Of a stretch of 64,000 nt of DNA, positions 44,167 through 54,581 are shown one piece after another; the stretch's first letter is position 1, and each line of letters starts with the position of its first letter. This DNA is from Flectonema sp. DT1601 (Eukaryota > Euglenozoa > Diplonemea > Diplonemida > Diplonemidae). The notes beneath the pieces were generated by a model, which was not told the origin of the DNA, did no database searches, and saw only the letters and a list, made by a program, of their open reading frames with translations. A program made the translations under genes and the position numbers. The stretch is from assembly GCA_964019425.1 (NCBI GenBank), contig OZ025825.1, forward strand, positions 651,001-715,000, read 5' to 3'.

Positions 44167-45519
44167 ATGACTCATGATAAACTATGGCCTCAATTAATAG
44201 AAGGGATATCAAACATTATATTAAGCAGACGATGCGATGAGTCTGGAACCGGAAGAGTTCCATATGCCTTTGAGGTGTTTCACATGGACATCTCTGAGAG
44301 TGAAGGCGTCTCTGAAGCCTTACAACAGTTAGAAACAGTTTCGGGAATGGGAGTTGTTATAGGTTTATATTTAACAAATACTAAGAAGGAAGGTAAGTAT
44401 AAATCAACTGGTAATAAAACTAAATTATTGGAATATTGGAGATTACAACAAGCTAAAATTCCAACTCAACAAACGAGAGTAAACGACTTAACAAACGTAA
44501 GACTTTTGATTAGAAGTATTTATGCGACTTGTCGGATGCTTCCATATCACAGGAATATGGCAAAGTTGCATGCGGTTAAGGGAAGTACTATAGGATTCTT
44601 TATCTCACCAATTGAGACGTGGGATTCTCAAAGTGGTGTTATTTGTGGATGTTCAAGTGACCCGGAATTATTAGGAACACAAATCAGGTTTGACTCTCAG
44701 GTAGAAAAAAAGTCATTCGCTCCCGTGGCTTACGACCGACGTGGTAATTCCCACTCAGCAACCGTATCTGTTGAGTATGCAACGTTCTTCCCTGAGTTGG
44801 AATCGTCGCTTGATGAAGGCAGTCCGAAGTTTTCCATCATCGGAGACTACGTTAACAGAAGACCTGATTCAGCATCCATCCCAGTCCCCTTTGCCAAAAC
44901 CCAAGCCCAGCAGAATACCGTTCCGATTTCATCTCCCACAATGCACCGTGATCCCACGAGTAAATCCATGCCAGTTCAAATCCCTGTCAAGGCACAAAAT
45001 ACTCCGCCGCCATCATTTGCACCTACACCTCCAGGAAGTTTTCAGAGTGGAAGTTCACTGACAAAGTTATTTCAACATGGAGGGTTTCATAGATATGAGT
45101 CAGTGAGTCCAAGTGAGTCATCGTTATCTCAATGGACTCCGAGATTGGAGAATAACAGTATTGGAAATGGAGCTCCCTGGATACCAAAAACAAAAGAGAT
45201 ACCGATACGTAAGTATGGATCATCTCACATAGATGTTAATACATACAGCGCTTTCTTGGAAGATGATTTTGATGATGAACTTATCGACGACGGTTCTGAT
45301 TCACAGATAGAAACAACTGATGATGATATATCCAAATTCAGAGAAAGGATGGAAAAAGTTACTCTAACTGAGGGTTTCGCAACTCTCAATTCAAGAGGTT
45401 CAGAAACATCACCATTCACAATAAAAAACAATGATAAAATCATAAGCATAAGCGACATCACTTCTACCCTGTTAGAGTTAAAACAAGATTTCATATCTGC
45501 GAGTGAGGGCAAAGCTTAA
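44167..45519 (+). CDS. ATG13: Autophagy regulator ATG13 (HORMA domain)
   Basis: Single exon, 450 residues. The ATG at 44167 lies just after TTATTTTTCCCCCAG (AG 44162-44163). The frame upstream is an artefact of the T-rich tract. Residues ~1-250 resemble the ATG13 HORMA domain: YWRLQQAKIPTQ, LLIRSIYATCRMLPYHRN (family VLLRSLxxxTRxLPAYR), SATVSVEYATFF, and PKFSIIGDYVNRRPDSASIP, which matches the conserved IIxDxVxRPxPSSSP end of the domain. The C-terminal half is Ser/Pro-rich and acidic, as expected for the disordered part that binds Atg1/ULK kinase. ATG13 scaffolds the Atg1 complex that starts autophagosome formation under nutrient control. The match is by motif order only, so it is a strong guess. 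Confidence 0.75.
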   Translation: MTHDKLWPQLIEGISNIILSRRCDESGTGRVPYAFEVFHMDISESEGVSEALQQLETVSGMGVVIGLYLTNTKKEGKYKSTGNKTKLLEYWRLQQAKIPTQQTRVNDLTNVRLLIRSIYATCRMLPYHRNMAKLHAVKGSTIGFFISPIETWDSQSGVICGCSSDPELLGTQIRFDSQVEKKSFAPVAYDRRGNSHSATVSVEYATFFPELESSLDEGSPKFSIIGDYVNRRPDSASIPVPFAKTQAQQNTVPISSPTMHRDPTSKSMPVQIPVKAQNTPPPSFAPTPPGSFQSGSSLTKLFQHGGFHRYESVSPSESSLSQWTPRLENNSIGNGAPWIPKTKEIPIRKYGSSHIDVNTYSAFLEDDFDDELIDDGSDSQIETTDDDISKFRERMEKVTLTEGFATLNSRGSETSPFTIKNNDKIISISDITSTLLELKQDFISASEGKA

Positions 45520-45727
45520 GCAAAAGCTGAGTCTTTTCATTTGTATTGTTTCATTGTTTACTTATTTATACTTGACATGCGTAATTCTCAGGTTGTTTCT
45601 GTTTTGTTTATTGCAATCCCCTCTTTGAGTTCTTTCACTTCTCTTGAGTCATTTTTTTTGTGAGTATGTTTGTGAAAAAAAATATTATTATGTTCTGCGA
45701 AATAGAGGGGGAGTGAGTAGCTTCCTT

Positions 45728-45758
<31 letters not shown>

Positions 45759-46547
45759 GTTGTTGTTGTTGTTCAAAACCACTTTTATTCCACAATTTTT
45801 TTTGAAAATGACCTCGAACTCCATTCTTATAATTATAATATAATTGGGCAACGAGGTAAAAAAAAAGTGACAATGTTGGTGTGTCTGCTAATTTTTTATG
45901 TAATTTTGTAAGACGATTTTATTTCGTTGTCAAGAGAGAGAGGGAGAGTGAGAGAGAGTGAGAGTGAGAGCATGGGATTTACCCATCCCCTAACCCTTCC
46001 CGTTGGTGTTTTCTTAGCTAGTAGTTAAAAAATAATTAACCTTTTCCCCTCCCAATTTATGATTTAAAAAAACTGTAACGGACTACAAGGGAATGGGGTG
46101 CCCAACCTAGTAGTATGGCCCCCGAATCCTTTTGACAGAACGTTTGGGAATTTATCGATACTAACTGCTGGTTTTCTTTTTTTTTTTTTCCCTTACATGA
46201 TAACAAGATTGTAGTCAGTTTTCAGGTTGCTTTATTAATTAGTAACAGTTTTAAGTTAATCTTCAAAAACCCATTTTTTTTTTTTATTGTTGTTTCTTAT
46301 TATTAATGTTTGTGTTATATTAAAAAAAAAAAAAAAAGATGAGGGGAAAAAAAAAAAAAAAGAAATTAATAATAATAACAATTAAAAAAAAAAAAAAAAA
46401 AAAAAAATTAAATTAAGAAAAAAAAACACAATCCGTCTGCTTGCACAATATGTGATGTTGTTGGGTTATTTCTATATATGTTAGAGAGTATAGCCTTTTC
46501 ATTATATTTATCACATCACTTTTTTTTTTTAGATCTCTCTATCAATA
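45520..46547. other. Spacer with GA microsatellite
   Basis: No gene. A GA/GAGT-rich microsatellite lies at about 45933-45970. There are T and A runs near 45730, 46335 and 46385. The acceptor AG is at 46531-46532. Confidence 0.65.
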
Positions 46548-48401
46548 ATGCATCGACTCTTCGGAAAGAAAATCTCTCTCGTTGAATCATCTCATTATTC
46601 TACAAGCGACAGTGATGGTGATAGCGAGAGTGAAGTAGTCGCTGATGAAGTTAAAACACCGATAGCGATAATAACTGAGACTCCAAAAGAAAAAGAAGAA
46701 ATGTCTCAACGAGAAGTAAGGAACAGAGCTATCGTAAAAAGTCTGATAAGACTATTCACGAGACCCACGAACGATGAATATCTTACATATGAATTAAGAG
46801 AGATCCTAAGTCGAGTATGTGGTGTCGATTCATGGACATTTATAAGAAAACTTTATGAAGAGTACTCAGGAGTCTCTCTCGATACTGTTGCTTTTGAGAG
46901 ACTTCAACTTAATCAACCTGCATTTGATATTTACAACCACTGCATGAGAGACCACGGAATGCCAGGAATTGATAATGCAACTACTGTTGGTCAACTACTT
47001 ACTAGTCGAAAAAGCCAGCATCAGACTCCCAAAATAGGTGGAAAGAGTAGTTTAAAACCCCCAACAGTCTCGTACATCCCCCCAGCACGCAGTGAAATCG
47101 AAGCCTTGGTGTCAAGTTTGTGTGGTAACATTTCGATAAAAGACTCACCTGATGCGATGTTTGTTAATATCATAAAAGGTACTACTGTGATGGAATCCTT
47201 ACCAAAACCAACTGATCTCAATGAACTTGAAATTCAACTTAGCAACGTCTTAACTGAAAGAAAAGAAGCTCGATCTGTGCTGAGAGAACTCGCAGAATCA
47301 GCAAAAGAGTGTTATTTCAATAGAGAAAGAGACTTACAAAGTGCTATTCATGTCTTGTCAGAAGAAGCTGATGAGGAAATTAAAAATATCAAACAAACTC
47401 GAGATCGAAAAATCGCAATTGCAAAAGAAATATTCGTTGATTCGGCATCACCCCTAAAAACGATAATTAATGAAACAGCTGAGACCACGATCCCTTCTAT
47501 CTCCAGGGATATAAGTGCTTGTGAAGCAGCTAAGGGTCTGGGTACATGGCAATGGCTTACTGTGGTTTCGAATCTTGTTGGTGAGAGATCACTTCAATAT
47601 TCTGAAATTATATCTAATTTTCATCACGTCATAAAACAAACATTCGACCCAACAGACCATAATAGTCGCACTTCTGTAACACCTAATAGGCAACATGATC
47701 AACGAGGGAGTACTCGGCCATCGTTTAATGTAAAAAATTCCCCTCGAAGATCACGTAAAAAGATTTCAAGCGTTTTTAAAAAAACCTTAACGACGGTAGC
47801 ATCTCCAGGGTTTGCGAAGCATTCATCGATTGTGGCTGCTGAGAAAGACAAATTACAATACACTCGACGTGGGTTATGGAAAATTGATTCATCAGTAATA
47901 GCACAGTTTGAAAAAACAAAAGAAACCATCCTACAGATGTCTGTCAGATCATCGTTGAAGAGAATTGCTGTGATTGGACAGAAATCGATGTTTTTAAATT
48001 CAAAACAATCAGATTATTGGGAATTCCTTATTCAAGGTGGTACTCCTGGGGATACTAGTATTGGTGTCATTGCCAACGATCAACCAATAACTACGATGTA
48101 TGTCGGTGCTGATAAGTTAGCTTGGGGTGTTCATTTGTGTCCTTCATTCTGTGTACGTGCTACGGCTTGTAGTACGTCGTTGGGTGACTTTCACGATCGT
48201 GATAGACTTGGTTTGTACCTTCAGATGCTTCCTGGTCAGCATCCTCCAGCTAAGTTAACAGCCATTCGATACAGTGATAGAGTCTCACGAGTCGTTATCC
48301 CAATCGCAAATTCTGAAGTTTTGTCATTCCGACTTGCTGTTATCGTTGCTTCTCCCTCAATGGCACTTACGCATTTACCAAAGGCAAGGATGCTTCCTTG
48401 A
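46548..48401 (+). CDS. Unknown 617-residue protein, central coiled coil, possible SPRY-like end
   Basis: Single exon; ATG 46548 is 15 bases after the acceptor AG at 46531-46532. An acidic, Ser-rich start (SDSDGDSESE) is followed by a helical part (~55-135), a long coiled coil at ~225-300 (NELEIQLSNVLTERKEARS), a basic stretch at ~390-430 and a strand-rich end at ~490-600 (SDYWEFLIQGGTPGDTSIGV; DRDRLGLYLQML). The end has the W-x-F...IGV...GxxLxxxL pattern of SPRY/B30.2 folds, which would make it a protein-binding module. TRIM- or Ran-binding-like layouts are not seen otherwise. No family assigned. Confidence 0.6.
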   Translation: MHRLFGKKISLVESSHYSTSDSDGDSESEVVADEVKTPIAIITETPKEKEEMSQREVRNRAIVKSLIRLFTRPTNDEYLTYELREILSRVCGVDSWTFIRKLYEEYSGVSLDTVAFERLQLNQPAFDIYNHCMRDHGMPGIDNATTVGQLLTSRKSQHQTPKIGGKSSLKPPTVSYIPPARSEIEALVSSLCGNISIKDSPDAMFVNIIKGTTVMESLPKPTDLNELEIQLSNVLTERKEARSVLRELAESAKECYFNRERDLQSAIHVLSEEADEEIKNIKQTRDRKIAIAKEIFVDSASPLKTIINETAETTIPSISRDISACEAAKGLGTWQWLTVVSNLVGERSLQYSEIISNFHHVIKQTFDPTDHNSRTSVTPNRQHDQRGSTRPSFNVKNSPRRSRKKISSVFKKTLTTVASPGFAKHSSIVAAEKDKLQYTRRGLWKIDSSVIAQFEKTKETILQMSVRSSLKRIAVIGQKSMFLNSKQSDYWEFLIQGGTPGDTSIGVIANDQPITTMYVGADKLAWGVHLCPSFCVRATACSTSLGDFHDRDRLGLYLQMLPGQHPPAKLTAIRYSDRVSRVVIPIANSEVLSFRLAVIVASPSMALTHLPKARMLP

Positions 48402-48528
48402 CGCGGCTTACTTTGTCCTGTATTAGTTGTAACAAATTAGCTTCTTTAGATGTAATTATTATTATTATTATTTTCTTTTGTTTGGGGTTCTTTTTATTGT
48501 ATTCACACACTTCTCATACAGACTCAAC

Positions 48529-48921
48529 ATGATAAAACACTATCAGACAGAAACAACAGCGGGAAGTGGCAATGCTCTCCAAGCATGTGTTGCTACGTTT
48601 TTGCAGGAAGAATCACTCGATTCTGTTCCCAACTTCATCGCTGCTCCTGAGGGATATTTAACTGCAATTCAAGAGTTCTTAAAACCAAGAAATCTCATGT
48701 TTCTGAAAGTTCCGTTAACAACTAACGGTGAGCTACCATTCCCGTCTGGATCAGGTCTCTGTATCATAGCTGGCAAGTCTCCTCGTGGTGACTATAAACA
48801 CTGTGTTGTTGGAAAGAGCAATACTGGTAGCACTGCGCTATCACTTCTACATGATCCGTTTGAGGGTGGCACTGGGTTGGAATCAAATGAATGGGCGGGT
48901 TTTTTTGTATCCATTCAATAG
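48529..48921 (+). CDS. Bacterial/phage-type papain-fold (C39-like) small protein
   Basis: Single exon, 130 residues; ATG 48529 follows AG at 48520-48521. The sequence keeps the order of a small prokaryotic and phage family of C39-like proteins: GNALQACVATFLQEESLDSV followed by PNF (family GNCLQACVASLLxxPLxEVPxF), a central IAGKSPRGDYKHCVVGK (family SPRGxxxHAVV), and LLHDPFEGGTGL (family VHDPHPSGxGL). The Cys, His and Asp of the papain-like triad are all present. The family likeness is from memory of motif patterns. In a eukaryotic chromosome, with a normal splice acceptor, this suggests horizontal transfer with later domestication. The role is unknown, with peptidase or amidase activity possible. 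Confidence 0.65.
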   Translation: MIKHYQTETTAGSGNALQACVATFLQEESLDSVPNFIAAPEGYLTAIQEFLKPRNLMFLKVPLTTNGELPFPSGSGLCIIAGKSPRGDYKHCVVGKSNTGSTALSLLHDPFEGGTGLESNEWAGFFVSIQ

Positions 48922-49122
48922 TTAAATAACAAATATATGTATTTTTTGAGAAAAGGAAGTATTTTCCCCCCCCCTCCCTAATTTGTTGCGTGTTAACCTT
49001 GATTTATTTATCCAAGTCCCCTCCCCATCCCCCACTCTTAGGCTATTTAATTGTCAAAAAAAAAAAGAAATAAACTTTTATTTTTAACTAAACATTTTAA
49101 TATAAAAGGACTGCAGACAGAT

Positions 49123-51387
49123 ATGGATCACTTTGTAGTACTTGTGCCATGTGATAAGAACAAAGATCCGACTGTTGCTTATAAAGAAGAAGCAGGAAGA
49201 CTTGGGCTTCGATTGGCTAAAGTTCACAAATTTCCTATTCCAGACTTGAAGGTTGGAACTTTAGACCAGCTTATGGAATGCAGTGATGAATTACACAAAC
49301 TTGATAGTAACTGTGAAATGATGGTTCAGAAACTGTTATCCTCTGGAGAAAGCTTAGAAGCTGACGCAAAGGGGGGTCAGGAAAAGTCAGCCAGCGCCAA
49401 GGCAATTCGTGCTGAACTAATGAAGGTGATAGAAAAGACTGATCGTGGTGAGAAGAGTAAACCAGCCCGTCAGTACCTCGAATCGTGGTCATGGAATCAA
49501 AATAAATACACTAACTCATCGAAAGAATCTCTCAAGAAGGTTCTCGAAGATCTGTATCGACCAATCCTCAAGGCTGAAGATACCGTAAAGCGCAAGCTCA
49601 CTGACTACTCAGAAGTAAAGGGAAAAGCTGGACAAGCAGAGAAACGTGTAAAGGGAAACTTGACGATGAAAGATATAACACAACATGTAAGGGAATGGAA
49701 TAGAACACGTACTAGTCCGTTTAGTGAGGAATTATTGTCAAGAAAGGCAAAGGGTTGTGATGGAACAAAGCTTTGTATGTTATTTGTTGCAATCAACAAA
49801 AGAGATAGAGAAGAGTGGAGCAAGTACGCCTCATGGGGTCTCAGTACTGAGGATGTAGAATCAATGGCTAACGTTGACAGAAACGCAACAGACAACGCAT
49901 CTGACGGAGTGTCGATTACGAATATTAAATTCTTTCACGCTGGTAGCCAACTTGACTTCGCTAACGCACGTGCAACAAACTCTGACGGATCTCAATCCGG
50001 ATACGGAGACAAGATGGATAATGGAACTGCCACAAATGCTATTGATGGATCAGAATTAACTGCTTGGTTTGATTCTAACAAGAAACCTTTAGTAGTTGAT
50101 TTCGGAGCTCCAACATCAGCTGACTCCTTCTCACTAACAACCGGACGGGAAGCTCCTCACAGAGACCCAATCTCATGGAAAGTTGACGGGTACACTCCTG
50201 CCCCTCCAGGTGCAAAGCCACCTACCCGTTCAATTACTTTACAAAATGTTGGAACTTTCGTCATAAATAAAGGACAGAGTGAATCATCGGTTATGAGACA
50301 GATGCACGATAAGGCTGGTGTTCCTTTCACAAAAAGAATTAATCTTCGTGAAGAAGGAGATGATATGGATATATGCCGAGTAGAATACGACATGCTTACT
50401 GCTGGAGGTTTATATACTTACACCACAACTGATTTAAAGGATCACAACAAATATTCAACAAAAGAAACTACTGTCGACCTCGGAAAGTGGTCAACTCTCT
50501 TCGTTCAAGAATCTGATTACAAAATGCCATCAGACCGTAGAAAGGAAATCTCTCCAATCAAATTCAACAACAGTGGAGAGTTTACTAAATACAGATTTTC
50601 TCCTCTAAAGGTACGTGGTAGACCTCTTCAGGGAAGAATCCCTTGTGGTAACGGTGCTGTACCAGGAACTTCAGAAGTTGTCGCGGACATGGGTGATCAC
50701 GTACTAATGTCAGTGATGGTGTTCTCGGTATGTAATATTGTTATTTAAGTGATTAATAAAAGGAGATTATAATACAAAAAAAAAAAAAACAGCAACTCGA
50801 TCCCGACTTCCGTCACAAGTGTCGTGAGCGTAAGTTTGCGATCAGAGAATACGAACCACTTGAAGAGACTGGTGGTCGTACTATCACTCCGCAATATGAG
50901 TATGAGAAGCTTGAAGAAAAACGTTTGGAGAAATTAAAGGCACTCAAGACTGACATCGCAGTTCAATTCTCCGAAGCGTACACTTCCTGGATTCACATCA
51001 AGGCTGTGAGAGCTTTTGTTGAAGCTATCTTACGTTATGGTCTACCAGCGAAGTACACCAGCATGATCTTTTCATGTGAATCAAACAAGGCACATGATGA
51101 AATGAGGTATTTTTCTTCTTTTTTTTTTTTTTTGATTGTTTTTGTTAAGAGTTTTCTTTCATTTAAGCAATAATAACAAAACAGAGCAAAGCTTGGTGAC
51201 CACTACCGTCATCTCAGTCCCAATATTGATCTGGGAGAAGAAGTGAATGACTCGAACGCACTTCAGGTTTGTGATCCGTGTTCTGTAATTATAGGAATAG
51301 GAGATTGAAAAAAAAACATTTAAAAAAAAAAAAAAAAAACAGGAGAAATACCCATACGTTTCATTGAGAGTGCCTGACTTAGAGTAG
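49123..51387 (+). CDS. V-type ATPase subunit C with inserted discoidin-like domain
   Basis: Exons 49123-50727, 50793-51106, 51185-51266 and 51343-51387 (681 residues; usual length ~380). Introns are 65-78 bp with GTATGT, GTATTT and GTTTGT donors and A-rich 3' ends. N-terminal marks are FPIPDLKVGTLDQLMECSDE and LDSNCEMMVQKL. The late foot/head part reads LDPDFRHKCRERKFAIREYE, FSEAYTSWIHIKAVRAFVEA (then ILRYGLP) and EKYPYVSLRVPDLE. These are subunit C, which links the V1 stator to Vo and controls reversible assembly. Between residues ~238 and ~512, where other species have a short loop before the VPxS motif, there is a 275-residue insertion. It holds a discoidin/F5-8C-like block at ~263-360: ATNAIDGSELTAWFDSN, PLVVDFGAPTSADSFSLTTG and APHRDPISWKVDG. 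The insertion is inside exon 1, in frame. Confidence 0.87.
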
Positions 51388-52486
51388 GCATGTCATATCT
51401 CTGCTTTTTCGTAACAAGGTTGTTCCCTTTACCCCCTCTTTTTTTTTCTCTCCATTCCCCCGAAATTATGTGATTTTATATTTTATTGTCTGTTTGCTAT
51501 TCCCCGTATTTTTTTTTTTCCCGGTCGCTTAATCCGAGTGAGGTGCAAAATTTGTAATTTTTTTTTTTCTTACCCGAGGTGCCCTGTTAGTGTCACATAA
51601 TTGTGCCCCTCAGGGTTGAATTTCAATTTATCTTTTTTCTTTTTTAATTTTGTTTTATTAAGGAAAAAAAAAAAAAAAAAAAAAAAAAGGAAGACGTTGG
51701 CCTGATGTACACCTAGTGCATGTAGCAACCTCGTGATAACCGTACTCGTTATTGTTTATTTATTTATTTATTTTTTTTTTTTTCCCCTTTCATTTTCTTC
51801 TTATTTCCCCTAGTCAGCTTGCATTCCGGAGGTGGTATTCGCCATGTGTTATCCGTGTTTTGATTACTTCACTACTACGTAACGAGAAGTTCGTATCTTT
51901 TTTTTTATTTTTGTTGATGGGAAAAAAATAAAGGGAAAACCTTTGACAGGGAGAGGGGGGGGAAAAAAAATGATGAAAGAGGAGTGCAAAAAAAAAAAAA
52001 AAAAAAAAAAAAATACGTAAAAGTAACCTTGCTTATCGTACTGAGGGTTACTTTTCTCTTTTTTTTAAAGAACTCCAGTACCTGTAACAACTTAAACAGT
52101 CGGTTTGTGTCAAGGCAGTATTTCTTTTAGGTGGCGAAACACTTAGCTCCCCATCCCCCTCGTTTTTTCTGATAGTGTTGATTTTTTAGCTGCTTCTCTC
52201 AATCTTTTTTTCTTAACTTATTCGTACTGAGAAAAACTAAGCAGTATGTGAAGACAAGAAGGACAAAAAAAAAAAAAAAAAAAAACGATGAGAAGAGAGA
52301 AAAAAAAAAAAAAAAGTGACACCATCCGCAAAGTGATTTCTTTTTTTTTTTACAATTTGTTAGCGCCTTGTCTTCTGACACCCGTGAGTCCGAGTGCTGC
52401 CCTCGAGTATAGTGCAAAGGATGACATCGTGTTAATTCTTAGCGATTACAATAATTTTTATTTCAGAAAGTTGATAAGAGTAAATA
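51388..52486. other. Spacer
   Basis: No gene. Long A runs are near 51663 and 51987, and 52264-52314. The acceptor AG for the GST gene is at 52465-52466 after AATAATTTTTATTTC. Confidence 0.65.
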
Positions 52487-54581
52487 ATGGGTTGCGCCGC
52501 TGGTAAGCCATCGGGCAAGGGTGTCGCAACAAAATCTGGAAGGTATGCTCCGAAGATCTTTTTTTTCCAATAAGATTTTGAATAACAAAAAAAAAAACAG
52601 TCAACCATCGACTCCGTCACCAAAAGCATCTGAAAAAGCAAAGAAAGGAATCCTAACGTTACATCCATTGTCACCCGCATGTCGGTCAGTGCAGTGGTTT
52701 GCATTGTTTTCTAAGAGTCCGATTCACATTGATATAATTGACAGCAAGCCTGACATCCAATCAGATGGTCAGCCTCGATTAACAGAAACAGATTTCAATT
52801 TAACAGAGAGCTACGCAATCTTACAATACATGGCAGATGGAAACGACATCCTTCCAAAGGATAAAAAATCACAAACCCAGTTAAACGAGTATTTCGCTTA
52901 CCACTACTCTCAAGTAAGAAAGATTACTACCGAGTGTACAAAATACGTTTTCGCTGAAAGTGACAAACAAGAGAAAGTAAAATCGGGATTTGAGTCCATT
53001 AAAAACATCCTAACAGCTTTAGATACTCGCCTTGGAAAGACAGATTATGCCGTGGGTTCGAGTCTCTCTCTCGCAGATTTTTTATTGTGTCCGGAAGTCG
53101 ACCAGTTGTCATTCAAGAATTTGGATTTATTGGGATCGGATTTCCCAAATATCACAAAGTATATTAGCAAAGTTAAAACAACTGAGGGTTACCAACAGAC
53201 ATGGGATGCTGCTGTTGTTGCGGCTGACAAGAATATTTCTCCAAAGGCTGCGACGGGAGGTGAGGCTGCAGGATCTGGAAAAATGACACTTCGAGGTAGT
53301 CCGATATCTCAACCGTGTAGATCAATTCAGTGGTTTATTGACTTCGCTGGTATTGAAAACTGCGAAGTGAGAAACACAAACATCTTCGATGGCGAACACA
53401 AATCACCAGAGTTTCTATCTAAGCACCCACAAGGTCAAATTCCAGCATTGGAACACGGTGACTTTAACCTCACTGAAAGTCACGCAATCTTACTGTACCT
53501 CGCTGATGGCACTTCACTGTGCCCAGGTAAGCTTGACAAGAAGAAGACTGCTCTCCTAAATGAATATTTAGGAAATCATCATTCACAGATTAGAAAAATA
53601 ACACTTGAGATCATCAAACCTTATATATTTGGAGTTGGTGATGAGAAGGAAAAAGCAAAGGAAGGGTTCGAAACACTCAAACCAATATTAGAGAAATTAA
53701 ATGACAAACTTGGAAAGCAGAAGTTCGTTCTGGGTGACGAAATATCCCTCGCGGACTTCTTACTGGCACCTGAAGTTGACCAGCTTCAGTTACTATCAAT
53801 GCTGAAAGACTTACCAAACATTAGTAGTTATTTAGATAGGTTAAAAGACATCAAGGGATACACTGCTTGCTGGGAAGGAGCCCAAGCAAGTTTCAAGCAA
53901 TGCGAAGCTGCGTTGGCAGCAAAGTCATCAGTCAGTGGTAAGATAGTATTAAATGGTCATCCATTATCACAACCGTGTAGGTCAATTCAATGGTACGTAG
54001 CTTATTCAAAGAAGCCTGTTGAAGTTCTAATGACTGACTTACGTGCAGGTGCGCACAAAACTCCAGAGTACTTAGCCAAGCATCCTCTCGGACAAGTTCC
54101 AACGTTGGAAGAGGGTGACTTCTGTTTATCACAATCGAGTGCTATAATTCAATATCTAGCTGATGGTGATAAATCATTAATACCAGAAGAATCTGATAAG
54201 AAAGGGATCTCCAAGATGAGAGAATACTTCGCTCACCATCATGCTGTAGTACGAAAGTTTACGTCTGAATGTTTCTCACAGTTCGTCTTCTCTTCTCCAG
54301 AAGACAAAGAGAAGAATGTAAAATCAGGATACGAATCAATCAAACCAGTCCTTCAGCAATATGATGACCTTTTAGGGAAACAAGAGTACATTATTGGAGA
54401 TAAACTCAGTCTCGCAGACTTCTTATTTGCTCCTGAAGTTGATCAGCTTCAGATGATTAATATCCTCGATGACAACCTTTCAAATATCAAAAAGTACCTT
54501 CAACGATTGTCATCAGCGGAAGGCTACACTGCAAGCGTAGATACTGCTAAGTCTGTTGTTGAAAAACTCAAGTCAGCATAG
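52487..54581 (+). CDS. Triple-domain theta-like glutathione S-transferase, N-acylated
   Basis: Exons 52487-52542 and 52601-54581 (678 residues); the 58-bp intron starts GTATGC and ends in A11 CAG. Exon 1 encodes MGCAAGKPSGKGV, a myristoylation plus palmitoylation type start. Three full GST units follow at ~32-235, ~245-455 and ~465-678. Each has a thioredoxin-like half with the theta-type Ser position (HPLSPACRS, SPISQPCRS, HPLSQPCRS), an ES/SSAILQYLADG glutathione-binding turn, and a helical half ending in GDxxSLADFLxxPEVDQL. In unit 1 the loop before LTETDFNL is shortened. Theta GSTs join glutathione to electrophiles; in Euglenozoa, trypanothione or glutathionylspermidine could be used instead. 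Lipid anchoring would put it on membranes. Two more GST genes follow. Confidence 0.9.
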
